In this document: one piece after another, positions 1 through 9,587 of the stretch
Layout: each line of letters begins with the position of its first letter
How positions within the stretch are numbered: the first letter of the stretch is position 1
Assembly (NCBI GenBank): GCA_009746045.1
Contig: RPFO01000022.1
Coordinates: 3,704,178 to 3,768,177 of the forward strand
Length of the DNA stretch: 64,000 nucleotides
Direction of reading: 5' to 3'
Source: Mesostigma viride
Taxonomy: Eukaryota > Streptophyta > Mesostigmatophyceae > Mesostigmatales > Mesostigmataceae
Translations under genes and position numbers: made by a program
Notes under the pieces: model-generated
The model's input: the letters and a program-made list of their open reading frames with translations, nothing else
Told to the model about the DNA's origin: nothing
Database searches by the model: none

Positions 1-568
1 CACGTGCCGGGTCGAAGTTGGGTGTGAACCCCATGGCTGCGGAGTTCACCTTGATTTCTTCTTTTGCGGCCCGTGATGCTTTGCCTTGAACGGATTCCTC
101 GTAGAGCGCCGGGTTCGACGGCGTGCCCCAGGGTCTGATAAGCATAGGTATCACCGCAATGTCGCGTGTTTCTGCCGGTAAGTGCGACAGAGTGAGGGTG
201 AATTCGGCACCACTGTACTCGGGCTGGTACTTGTGAAGCCGGAAGACCTTGGGGCCCACCATGATGGACGGGTTGCCCTTGCCGTGGACGTAAGCTTTAA
301 GAACTGCCTCAGCAGCTTCTGCGGATGGGAAGCGTACATGGAAGTTTGGTTGGTTTTTTACGCCGCCCACTATTATACCGCCCCGCTCGGCCATCAGCTT
401 CCTCAGCTCATTCCTGTCAGAGACCGAAGCATCCATGCCGTGTAGGATGATGACCAAGATTTTCTCTGTAGATGCTTGAAGCGCAGCTTTCAATTCAGGG
501 GACGGTGGAACTTTGCCATGGACAAGGTCGGTGTGGCTCATGGCGTACGGGGCCTGCGGGGCAACCAT
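1..568 (-). CDS. Partial RRM-like open frame, possible retroelement ORF1
   Basis: An uninterrupted reading frame runs leftwards from ATG codons at 568 or 541 and leaves the window without a stop (about 189 codons). It starts with a proline-rich stretch, then a segment with the spacing of an RNA-recognition-motif fold (KILVIILHGM, a helix, GGIIVGG, then FHVRFPSAEAAEAVLKAY). A second similar start (FTLTLSHLPAETRDIAVI) follows about 60 residues later. Two tandem RRM-like units occur in ORF1/gag proteins of some non-LTR elements and in host RNA-binding proteins. The surroundings are mobile DNA, so a retroelement ORF is the more likely reading. The C-terminus is outside the window and the family is not certain. 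Confidence 0.5.
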   Translation of the reverse strand, partial: MVAPQAPYAMSHTDLVHGKVPPSPELKAALQASTEKILVIILHGMDASVSDRNELRKLMAERGGIIVGGVKNQPNFHVRFPSAEAAEAVLKAYVHGKGNPSIMVGPKVFRLHKYQPEYSGAEFTLTLSHLPAETRDIAVIPMLIRPWGTPSNPALYEESVQGKASRAAKEEIKVNSAAMGFTPNFDPAR

Positions 569-1194
569 GGAAAAGCGCAGACAAACCACAAACGAGGAAG
601 AATGTCAGTGTCGGGTGGTGGTGGGGTGCCGGAATTGAGCTGATGGGTGATGACCATGGGTGGAAGCCTCATTGCCTTGCCGTGTCTAGCAATGACGGCA
701 GATCTCAGGGGGGGGTTTCTAGGCGAAGTCGAATCGCCAGGGAAGGCGTTAGTGGTTCCTCCACTAAACCGCCAGTGCATGGTAATTCCGTAACCAGGGG
801 TTAAAGTGTGTCGTCCGCACCTGCGGTAAGGGGGTATTTGCATAGTCAGGAAACCCAGCTGTCCCAGCACCTGCCGGGTATGCACTGACCATAGCTTGTA
901 CCGTCCTACGAACAGCACTTTACCCGTAATCCAACCGCAATCCGGGCTAGCCGTCATGAGAACAATGTGGTTTGCAGGTGCTTACGTACCCACGTAAGAC
1001 AGCCTGTGACCGACATGGACCGCATGGCGGCTAGCCTCAGAGTTCTAGGTGATCACGGCGGCGCTTTGAAATGCAGTGCCCACCACAAGTCCACAACTCA
1101 AACCAGGTGTTGACAGTTGAAACTTGAAACCAAGTCACGTGCCAAGTTTGGGAAGGCCACGTACGCAGCGCTCGATCGCCATTCTGATTGATCA
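569..1194. other. No gene recognised
   Basis: Short open frames occur on both strands, but none has recognisable domains or codon structure. This is the sequence upstream of the leftward RRM-like frame. No promoter motif can be defended. Confidence 0.4.
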
Positions 1195-1398
1195 GGCGGA
1201 GCCAATTTTCGGAAGAACCGTTAGGTTCGCCAGAATTGGCGAAGCTTATAAGGCCGTACACGTGAGAAAACATAGGAATAGGGGATGAAAATCTTAAATC
1301 CGTCAATCCATCCATCCATACATACATACATACATCCACCGAATTTGTCCCGAATTTGCAAGCATAAGGGTGAGGTTCTTCCGAAAATTGGCTCCGCC
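1195..1398. repeat. 25-bp perfect inverted repeat, hairpin or MITE-like
   Basis: GGCGGAGCCAATTTTCGG plus seven further bases at 1195-1219 returns as its exact reverse complement at 1374-1398, with 154 bp between. The interior carries a small (CCAT)/(CATA) microsatellite at about 1308-1338. No flanking target duplication was identified, so this is a hairpin with MITE-like size rather than a proven element. Confidence 0.6.
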
Positions 1399-3164
1399 GT
1401 AGAGTTTCAACGGGCAAGTTGCAAACACGCACGTTACTTGATATCCACAAGTGCAATATGGTCGCAGGGCCAATGACAACCCCTTAGAAGTCCAGTGGCT
1501 TCCGTGGTCTAGTAAGGCTCCGTTTTAGCCACTGACATCTTGACACCCTAGGCTTAGCAGGGATACACTACTGGCTATATTTGGAATAAACGTACACCTA
1601 TTTACCTGGAATATGGTCGCAGGGCGCGCCTTATTTATGCGGGCACCCCAATTTAGGCACCACTAGGTGTTTGGCTATTTGTGGCGTACCTGGGTTGACT
1701 TTTAACTGGTATACAGTATGGAAATAAAAAAACACCCATTTCACCGGAAAAATATGCACAACCGGACATTTTGGAAATCTGTGTTGCAGGCACTGCCGGC
1801 ATGGAAAAGAAGCTAACTCCGGCCCGGAAAACATGCGCTACCCTGCTATTCTTGAGGTGTGTGAGTTTCGCTCAGTTTTGTAGTTCACCAGTGTGATGCA
1901 ATCGGTCACCGATACCGGCCATGGCTGCCCGTCGCCCCGCTCGAGGGACCGATTTTACGTGGGACTAATGATTAAAAAAAGCTGCAAACGCGGCGCGGGT
2001 CAGCAGGAATAGCTCTTGTACCTCCGATAGCTCCGACCATGTGTCCTGCCCCACCCTCGAATTCTTGCCTGTGCTAGACGCGGCCCATCCGACCCCCTGT
2101 CGGAGGGGTCGCTCTCGCGAAGCCTGGAGACATAAACACCCCTTCCTCGGCATGTCCACTGCCTAGTGCTTACTGCTCCCATGTACACAACTGACGATGG
2201 TGCAGCGGAGTAACAAAAAGTGGGCTGTACTGAAAAGCGCTGCTCTGAATGTTAGCCTTCTTTGCACCTGTGGGCTTCAACAAGCCGGACGCTAGCCAGG
2301 TCTGCGCCGGCGTCTTGCCGTACGTCGTCAAAACCTTTATCCTTTCGGCCACAACACAGGACTTGTAAGGTGTGCATTTCGCTCCATATCATCTGACCTG
2401 TGCCTGCGCCATGTGATTCCGTGTTTCGTTACATTGAACGTGAGGTCACTAAGGGCAGAAGTTGTTTGGCTCGGTTGGAAGGTCCCAACTGGAATCCAAC
2501 ACGTCCTATTTGCCCTATGACGGCATTGCAACTGGCAACAGTGCACAGAGTTTCTGCCTTCCGACGCTTGCTTTATACATGAGATGGTTCATGGTTTGGA
2601 ATCATAGAACTAAGGTAGCTTCTGCTCAAGTTACGGTCTCGGTACATTGCATGAGCCGCTTATCTCCATGATAAGTCATTGGCAACATTGGACAGCAGCC
2701 GTGCAAATACGAGCAGTTGCCTGCATTTACACGTGTGATTTGTCGATTTCCCATATTTCCTGCATGGCAGGGTGTCATGGAGGGCTGCTAATTTCAACTG
2801 GAGAAACCAACGGGCACAGGAAGGAGATGTGTCGCGGACCACACGCGTGTGCGACAGATATGAGGCGAAAGGGGTAAGTAAGTACACGTGTGTGAGTACA
2901 TGCACTGAAGGCATGCCACGGAGTACCCCATGAGGTACTTTTGTACGCAGATAGTACAATCGCAAAGGCAGGTGGCACGAATCACTCGCCCAGTACTGGA
3001 TTTGCAGATAGCAACTCCACAATATATGAAAAGGGTGGATGTGGACATGGGGGACTGGCAGGGAAATATGACAATGACCATAGCCTCCTTTATTGTTGGC
3101 CAAGCGGAATGCTATTGACGTACTCGTATATAATTCATATTTCCTGGCAGCCGATAATCCATTA
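1399..3164. other. No gene recognised
   Basis: About 1.8 kb of sequence with only short overlapping open frames on both strands. I see no conserved domain, RNA gene, terminal repeat or tandem array. Confidence 0.4.
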
Positions 3165-3840
3165 AAATTAAATTATACCAAGACTCCGTTGGGGGATCAT
3201 GTAGCATGAATTCCGTTGCTGGTGGGTGTGGGTAAGCGGAGCCGCGAAAAAGCTAACTGTAATCTTATCGAAGCTAAGCTACAAAAATCCTAGCTACTGT
3301 ACTTCACCAAAGCGCCCCTTCCTCCTGGGGGGGGTAGCTTGCACACAGGGGCTGGCGTGTGGGCCTGGACAATGGCCTGCCATCTCTTCTTGTCCTGCAT
3401 GGCAGTCCAATCTAGAGAGAGGGAGGAAATGCGGTGTTCAAACTGAGCTGGGGCCGTGAGGTCGGCCAGCAGCTGATCTGTATACTTAATGGCTTGTCTA
3501 CCAACCCTTATGGGTTTGCCCTTGGGGCCAGGCCAGAGTCACAATATGCCGCACTGGCTTGCCAAGCCACTAGGGGTGGGCCAGACCAAGGGCGGTGTCT
3601 ACCTTACTGGTGCGAGCAAGATGTCCTGCAAATGCTATTCTACACTGCCTAATCTCATCCGAAATGCGAGGCATACCCTGATCTATACAAAGACTCTCGT
3701 GACCGGTGGGTGGAAAACCCTACATTTAGGACCTAACGGAGCATGATTCCTGGTTACCGTGCTGTTCAGCCGGGTGACCAGCTTGTCCGTGAGCGTCCAT
3801 GCCTCGGTGCCGTTTGTGAGCACCGTGAGGACTAGCTAGT
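3165..3840 (-). pseudogene. LINE 3' end: degenerate reverse transcriptase C-terminus and tail
   Basis: Read on the minus strand, the piece near 3840-3770 carries GTEAWTLTDKLVTRLN, the conserved segment following the catalytic core in many LINE ORF2 proteins. After several stops a readable C-terminus continues at about 3480-3290 (IKYTDQLLADL, then LDWTAMQDKKRWQAIVQAH and a basic PPPRRKGRF end). It finishes in a 3' untranslated part with the hairpin-like CTCCC-CAACGGAGT motif and an A/T-rich tail at about 3165-3190. Frameshifts and stops show that it is dead. The same C-terminus occurs at 24.7-25.0 kb and 40.3 kb. Confidence 0.75.
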
Positions 3841-4189
3841 GTATCCCGGTACGGGTACGGTCAAATACGGTACGCTGAGGGTCCGCAGCTAATACGCAGT
3901 AAATACACAGTAAATACGGATCTTGAGGGTGAATGCGTTTGGGCTCAGACGACTGCCGTGGGCGAGGCCGCAGGCCGAGGAGCCGAATGTACCACTAAAG
4001 CTTGAGCAGTGGCACTGTGGCTGCCTTTCAGGCCGGGTGGCTGATTGCTGCAGCCAGGCTGCGTTGCGCCGTGGAGCGTTTCGTGCCGTTTTGACCTAAT
4101 AGCTAGTTCCAGCTTGTCACATTATGGCGTTACATCCGCAGTAACCGATTTATATAGTAGCTGATGCGCATCGGTTGCAAGTACTCTGA
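3841..4189. other. No gene; GTACG-rich junction sequence
   Basis: Non-coding sequence between the LINE fragment and a LINE 5' fragment. It has several GTACGG and AATACG words at about 3845-3920, resembling the GTAC-rich stretch at 24.2 kb. No gene is seen. Confidence 0.35.
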
Positions 4190-4245
4190 CTGAATTCAGT
4201 TGGGGCTCCAACGCAAAAGTTCTGAGCTCCGCCGTCTAAGCCATG
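4190..4245 (-). mobile_element. LINE 5'-end fragment (conserved leader)
   Basis: The minus strand reads a variant of the leader that precedes ORF1 elsewhere in the window: GGCGGAGCTCAGAACTTTTG followed by CGTTGGAGCCCCAACTG. Related copies are at 23,812-23,872 (minus), 47,703-47,755 (minus) and 62,960-63,005 (plus), which identifies it as the 5' region of the ORF1-bearing LINE. Here it is cut off by the inverted transposon arm that begins at 4369. Confidence 0.55.
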
Positions 4246-4656
4246 TCTGTGCGTGGCACGAGTAAATATAAGCTGCAGACCTGGGCCGCCATGCTGCTGA
4301 ACCATACCACCTCCACGTACTACGTACCCCTCCCCCACCCTTGCCCCTGCCACACCATTGCCCGACACTGGTGGTTGTCACGGTCTTCTCCATGTGCAGC
4401 TCCGGGTTCAGGTTCAACTCCTTCAGCCGATCCCGAAATGGCGTAGGTCAGACCTTCCCCAGGCAGCACATTTAAGGACAACAAAGCCATACAAGCGCAA
4501 GTGCATACCAATGTTAGTAATACTTGATACACACACTGAACCACAGCATGCAATTAATCCTAATACGTCGAATTCTCCTTAACTACACACTTTTGAAAAG
4601 GAAAAAAACAACAACAAACCCTAGTGACACAAGACTAGACAGCACCGTACTTACCG

Positions 4657-5403
4657 CTAGTGGAGTTGGCAAGTCGCAGGAGGTTGTTCGCCCCCAGGTT
4701 GAACTCGTCGATCAGGTGTTGTTGGAGGAGTTGAGGCCAGTACGGCACTGAGCCTGCAAAAGGGCTCCGGCTCCCGGCCGTGCTTTCTACTACAGTGCTC
4801 CACATAGGTTTGCATCGTCATGTCTGGCGGCGCCTCCTGGTCGTTGCCACAGCGATGGGGGTCATCTGCAGGCAGCAAGGTCTCATGCCCAAGAAAAACA
4901 ATGCGCCCTTTAGAAACATAGGTGCCCTTCCAAGCAGGGCAGTGCACAAGGCAGCCGTCGTAGCCAGAGTCTTTCATATTTATCATCTTTCCTAAACCCG
5001 GGTAGTCGTGAACAGTAAACAACAATACTGCTTGAATCTTTGCCGCGTGGAACCCACCATGCTCATCATCATCTAACGCATCACAGATGTAAAACCCATC
5101 CCACATCTTCACAAGCTCATCTACAATCAGCTCCAGAAATATAGTAGTATGCATATTCTTTGGGGCCTTGCCCTTCTTGTTCCCTCCCACCAAAAGCACC
5201 GTTGGGCAGAAATGTTTGTTGATGAAGACCCCTTCTGGCAGGTTCAAGATTGCACAGAAACACGGCCAGCTGGAGTGCTGGTCCATGTAGCACCTAGGAC
5301 ATACACCATCAAAACAAAGCGCTAAAAAAAGGAAGCGTGGGTCAAGCCGAAACTTTGGAAAATTTCTCTTCACGTGCAGCATAGCTGGGCAATCTGCTTG
5401 CAA
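4657..5403 (-). pseudogene. tnp2-type CACTA transposase core exon (left copy)
   Basis: Product of about 240 residues resembling the Transposase_21 (tnp2) family of CACTA/En-Spm elements. Landmarks in order: FRLDPRFLFLALCFDGVCPR (the LGLATDGFNPF-like start), a SWPCFCAILNLPEGVF block, a TTIFLELIVDELVKMWDGFY block (the PLIDELKxLW region), VLLFTVHDYPGLGKMI (the TINDFPAYG block) and GRIVFLGHETLLPADDPHRC (the GHRRFLP block). The enzyme would catalyse cut-and-paste excision. The copy lacks the 3' half of the gene and cannot encode a complete transposase. The end of this open frame, after about residue 210, probably reads through an intron. Confidence 0.8.
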
Positions 5404-5677
5404 TTATCAACAGGGAGGTGGGTAAATGGGACGGCCGAAGTGCGGGCGGCACAACCAAAGCTCATAATATGTAGCAAAATGTCCACAGCATATGCAGCAT
5501 GAGTTGGGTGAACCGTATACAGCCTGCCAAAAAGCACGTGTAGAAAAGAAATTGACAAGGACACGTTTTACCTTTTATTCTGATTTGGGTCATCTTCATC
5601 TTGTTTGTTTTCAGTTTCTCCAGAATATCGTAATGCCTTGGACATCTCGGGTAATAATCCTAAAAAAGCCCCGGAAA

Positions 5678-5752
5678 CGGTTGATAAGAGGGAAATATCT
5701 AACGGTCGATAAGAGGGAAATATCTAACGGTTGATAAGAGGGAAATATCTAG
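5678..5752 (-). repeat. Three tandem 25-bp units, left-arm copy
   Basis: Three consecutive copies of a 25-bp unit (core AGATATTTCCCTCTTATC on the minus strand) lie at the end of the zinc-ribbon exon. The right arm has the same triplication, so it predates the inverted duplication. Confidence 0.85.
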
Positions 5753-6218
5753 AACTTTGCGATGGGCCCTTCTTGTTGTTACTGTCTCTCCATTTCTATC
5801 TTCGTATACGTATTGTTCAAATATATTGGTTCTACATACAGGGCAGGTTTGGACTTCTTTATTTTTGTATTTATATTTTTCACAGGGGCACGCATCATAT
5901 ACACGCATATCTAACCCTAAACCCTCTTGGCTTTCTTGGCTTCTTTTACACTTTCTAGCATAGTTCTAATTACCGGCAGGCAGAACTTTGCTGATGAAAC
6001 TAAATACCTCATCCGCTAGGACAGCTGATGCAGAATGCCGGCCAAGTATAGATAACAGCTGAGGCTATCGCAGTGTTGCTAGATCCTGGGAATAGTGGTG
6101 TCTGCTGATATACGACCTACTACAGCTTCAAAGTTTCGGGCAAATTGTTTGGCATCCTCCTCGCCGGTACCAGGCAGATCGCCCCCCTCCTCTAAAAAAT
6201 CATCTACGCTTTGGTTCA

Positions 6219-7551
6219 AATCCGCCATTGTTTATAACGTATTGAACAATAAATAAGTCAATAAATAAGCGACAGAAGGGACCGCATCAGACTTGATGCG
6301 GGCCCCTCGAGGCGGCCATAGCAGAGCTCGAGGGTCAAGACGAACGCGTGTAGGTTGCGCAGTGCTCCCTTTGTCAGTAGGTGCCGTGTGGCGAGTGCTG
6401 CCGCGTCAATCACGCGGACGCGTCAACACACTGAGGTCAACACACATCGATGAGTGCCATCATGCGGCTTGGGTCACTTCTCTGGAGAACCTAAGGTAAG
6501 GTAAGTTAATGCAGACCAGTGGTCGCACGCGTCAGGAACCGGCCCAACGGCTCTCCTGCAAGAGAAAAAAAAGCGGGATACTGCATGAGTCGTCGGATCC
6601 GTGCGGAGCCCTGGACGGTCAAGATTTCAAGATGTCAGATGTATGCGTTGAATTTGCCGCGTCCAGAGAAAGGTGTCGTTGTTGCCCACAATGGCCATGG
6701 AGCCGCACACGCATGCGGCCAATTCATTGAAGTCTGACCGGCGGTGGGGTAAATGGCGGCAGAGGAGCCTTAATACAAGGCGACAGAGGAACAGTGGCGC
6801 ACATTCCGCCGGAATAAGGCAAGCGAAGAAGTGCCGCCGCCATTCGTCTCCGAGGCAAATCGGCAAGCAGTTTTGCGCACCCAGATAGCGGTGGTAGCGC
6901 GGCGCTACCTACAGATAGGGAATCCCAAATCAAAACAAGATCCTGCATTAGTCTCCGCCTTTGTGGAACGATTGCTAACAGTCTGCGAGTTCGCGAGGGC
7001 ACTCGCCAAGTCACTTTATTCGTCAGCAACAGAGAGGTACAATGAACTGCTGAAAGCAGACCCCGTGAAGGCGGCCAAACAGAAGCCGCCGGTATTCGTG
7101 CCGGCGCGCAAATTGATAGCATCTGAGCTTTCTCGATACCTTTCAAATCCTAAATACAAGGCCAGCAAGCCTAATAGAAGCAAAGGCCATCGCAAGTTAC
7201 CCCATGCAAGATGGACGAGGGGGGTGTCGAGACCGAGCCGCCCCGCCAGGCGCGGCCGCCTTTGGCCAACCTCAGCAACCAGACGGCACTGGACTCGTCC
7301 AAGGTAAGGACTCGAATATTTGTTTTCTAGCCAAGCTATACATTCTTATTCGAACTGCATGTTGTCGTCCTTTCCCGATGCAAAGACAACTTCATGCATC
7401 CAATATTTTCTTATCAGCATCAGTATTGGAGGGAAATGTGTACTTGCCCCTAGCTTCGATGTCATACTTGTTCCTTCTTTTTATTGATTTGTTTGTCTTC
7501 GTTTCCCCGAAATCGTCGTATCACTCGCACGATCGTAGGTGTAGGTCGAGA
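6219..7551. mobile_element. Spacer between the inverted CACTA arms
   Basis: About 1.3 kb of unique sequence from which both transposase copies point outwards. It should hold the 5' untranslated and promoter sequence of the element. No CACTA/TAGTG terminal repeat is visible in it. A coding-looking exon lies at about 6774-7307. Confidence 0.5.
6774..7307 (+). CDS. Hypothetical exon in the CACTA spacer
   Basis: The frame is open from a possible splice acceptor near 6774 (after AATACAAG) to 7307. It includes an internal region that reads as an ordered, mainly helical, basic protein (RRYLQIGNPKSKQDPALV, then FVERLLTVCEFARALAKSLY and a Lys-rich tail KYKASKPNRSKGHRK). No ATG opens it, so it would be an internal exon or need another start. 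I do not recognise the family. Its position suggests a second, accessory gene of the CACTA element, since such elements often carry one, but this is inference from position alone. Confidence 0.35.
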   Translation, partial: YKATEEQWRTFRRNKASEEVPPPFVSEANRQAVLRTQIAVVARRYLQIGNPKSKQDPALVSAFVERLLTVCEFARALAKSLYSSATERYNELLKADPVKAAKQKPPVFVPARKLIASELSRYLSNPKYKASKPNRSKGHRKLPHARWTRGVSRPSRPARRGRLWPTSATRRHWTRPR

Positions 7552-9415
7552 TGAACCAAAGCGTAGATGATTTTTTAGAGGAGGGGGGCGATCTGCCTGG
7601 TACCGGCGAGGAGGATGCCAAACAATTTGCCCGAAACTTTGAAGCTGTAGTAGGTCGTATATCAGCAGACACCACTATTCCCAGGATCTAGCAACACTGC
7701 GATAGCCTCAGCTGTTATCTATACTTGGCCGGCATTCTGCATCAGCTGTCCTAGCGGATGAGGTATTTAGTTTCATCAGCAAAGTTCTGCCTGCCGGTAA
7801 TTAGAACTATGCTAGAAAGTGTAAAAGAAGCCAAGAAAGCCAAGAGGGTTTAGGGTTAGATATGCGTGTATATGATGCGTGCCCGTGTGAAAAATATAAA
7901 TACAAAAATAAAGAAGTCCAGACCTGCCCTGTATGTAGAACCAATATATTTGAACAATGCGTATACGAAGATAGAAATGGAGAGACAGTAACAACAAGAA
8001 GGGCCCATCGCAAAGTTCTAGATATTTCCCTCTTATCAACCGTTAGATATTTCCCTCTTATCGACCATTAGATATTTCCCTCTTATCAACCGTTTCCGGG
8101 GCTTTTTTAGGATTATTACCCGAGATGTCCAAGGCATTACGATATTCTGGAGAAACTGAAAACAAACAAGATGAAGATGACCCAAATCGGAAATTCCACG
8201 GAATTAAAGGTAAAAAGTCTCCTTGTCAATTTCTTTTCTACACGTGCTTTTTGGCAGGCTGTATACGGTTCACCCAACTCATGCTGCATATGATGTGGAC
8301 ATTTTGCTACATGTTATGAGCTTTGGTTGTGCCGCCCGCACTTCGGCCATCGCGTTTACTCACCTCCCTGTTGATAATTGCAAGCAGATTGCCCAGCTAT
8401 GCTGCACGTGAAGAGAAATTTTCCAAAGTTTCGGCTTGACCCACGCTTCCTTTTTTTAGCGCTCTGTTTTGATGGTGTATGTCCTAGGTGCTACATGGAC
8501 CAGCACTCCAGCTGGCCGTGTTTCTGTGCAATCTTGAACCTGCCAGAAGGGGTCTTCATCAACAAACATTTCTGCCCAATGGTGCTTTTGGTGGGAGGGA
8601 GCAAGAAGGGCAAGGCCCACAAGAATATGCATACTACCATATTTCTGGACCTGATTGTAGATGAGCTTGTGAAGATGTGGGATGGGTTTTACATGTGTGA
8701 TGTGCTAGATGATGCTGAGCATGGTGGGTTCCACGCAGCAAAGATTCAAGCGGTACTACTGTTGTTTACTGTTCACGACTACCCGGGTTTTGGAAAGATG
8801 ATAAATATGAAAGACTCTGGCTACGACGGCTGCCTTGTGCACGGCCCTGCTTGGAAGGGCACCTATGTTTCTAAAGGGCGCATTGTTTTTCTTGGGCATG
8901 AGACCTTGCTGCCAGCAGATGACCCCCATCGCTGTGGCAACGACCAGGAGGCGCCGCCAGACATAACGATGCAAACCTATGTGGAGCACTGTAGTAGAAA
9001 GCACGGCCGGGAGCCGGAGCCCTTTTGCAGGCTCAGTGCCGTACTGGCCTCAACTCCTCCAACAACACCTGATCGACGAGTTCCACCTGGGGGCGAACAA
9101 CCTCCTGCGACTTGCCAACTCCACTAGCGGTAAGTACGGTGCTGTCTAGTCTTGTGTCACTAGGGTTTGTTGCTGTTTTTTTCCTTTTCAAAAGTGTGTA
9201 GTTAAGGAGAATTCGACGTATTAGGATTAATTGCATGCTGTGGTTCAGTGTGTGTATCAAGTATTACTAACATTGGTATGCATTTGCGCTTGTATGGCTT
9301 TGTTGTCCTTAAATGTGCTGCCTGGGGAAGGTCTGACCTACGCCATTTCGGGATCGGCTGAAGGAGTTGAACCTGAACCCGGAGCTGCACATGGAGAAGA
9401 CCGTGACAACCACCA
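7552..9415 (+). mobile_element. Right arm of large inverted repeat
   Basis: This is the 1.86-kb partner of 4369-6218. Homology stops at the ACCACCA sequence ending at 9415, while the transposase gene itself continues to the right. The right arm is therefore the original gene and the left arm is the truncated inverted copy. Confidence 0.85.
8018..8092 (+). repeat. Three tandem 25-bp units, right-arm copy
   Basis: Three units of TTAGATATTTCCCTCTTATC plus five bases, with one or two substitutions. They mirror the left-arm array at 5678-5752. They overlap the YFPLI codons at the end of the zinc-ribbon exon, so the expansion may itself have disrupted the reading frame. Confidence 0.85.
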
Positions 9416-9587
9416 CTGCTGAGGATGGCACAATCAAGACAACTACCAGGAGGCGGGGGTTGCATCCACCCTGCCAGCTCACCTCGCAAGAGAAGGCTGA
9501 AGTTATTGGTGAGTGTTTGCTTTTTTTTCTCCCAACCGTTTTCTAGGTATTTGATTCATATACAATTGTTAAGTACAATTGTTTAGT

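Larger units (their letters stand above)
4369..6218 (-). mobile_element. Left arm of large inverted repeat: CACTA transposase 5' half
   Basis: This 1.85-kb arm is the reverse complement of 7552-9415, with roughly 2-4 percent difference by eye. It holds the same exons as the right arm, read leftwards: an N-terminal exon starting at ATG 6228 just outside the arm, a Cys-rich zinc-ribbon exon (5908-5699), and the tnp2 core exon (5403-4657). It ends exactly inside the exon that carries HMEKTVTTT. Differences between arms change residues (for example FCPTVLL against FCPMVLL) and add one codon. The copy is therefore an aged duplication and not a simple assembly fold. Confidence 0.85.
7551..9508 (+). 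pseudogene. CACTA transposase gene, 5' exons
   Basis: Exons in order: 7551-about 7680 (acidic N-terminus MNQSVDDFLEEGG); 7862-8071 (zinc ribbon with CPCEKYKYKNKEVQTCPVC, ending YFPLI, the motif before the core in tnp2 proteins); 8125-8209 with a clean GTAAAA donor; the tnp2 core in 8378-about 9020; 9031-9129 after a TTTTGCAG acceptor (GSVPYWPQLLQQHLIDEFHL, the block that aligns with ELPYW...RHNLDVMH of plant elements) with a GTAAGT donor; and about 9340-9508 (LNLNPELHMEKTVTTTT, then RRRGLHPPCQL, the HPKK...YLPPAC block) with a GTGAGT donor. The next exon lies 5 kb away at 14,505, because a copia-like element occupies the intron. Frame breaks in the zinc-ribbon region suggest a dead copy, although some may be unrecognised introns. 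Confidence 0.75.

Noticed and set aside
1661-1675. CACTAGGTGTTTGG as the left terminus of the CACTA element.
   Set aside because: It matches the putative right end for only about seven bases and has LINE sequence between it and the transposase.
5905-5930. Telomere-like CTAACCCTAAACCCT, mirrored at about 7845-7860.
   Set aside because: One or two units only, inside a transposase arm; not a telomeric array.
8018-8092. CRISPR-like repeats.
   Set aside because: Units are directly tandem with no spacers, and the sequence is eukaryotic nuclear DNA.
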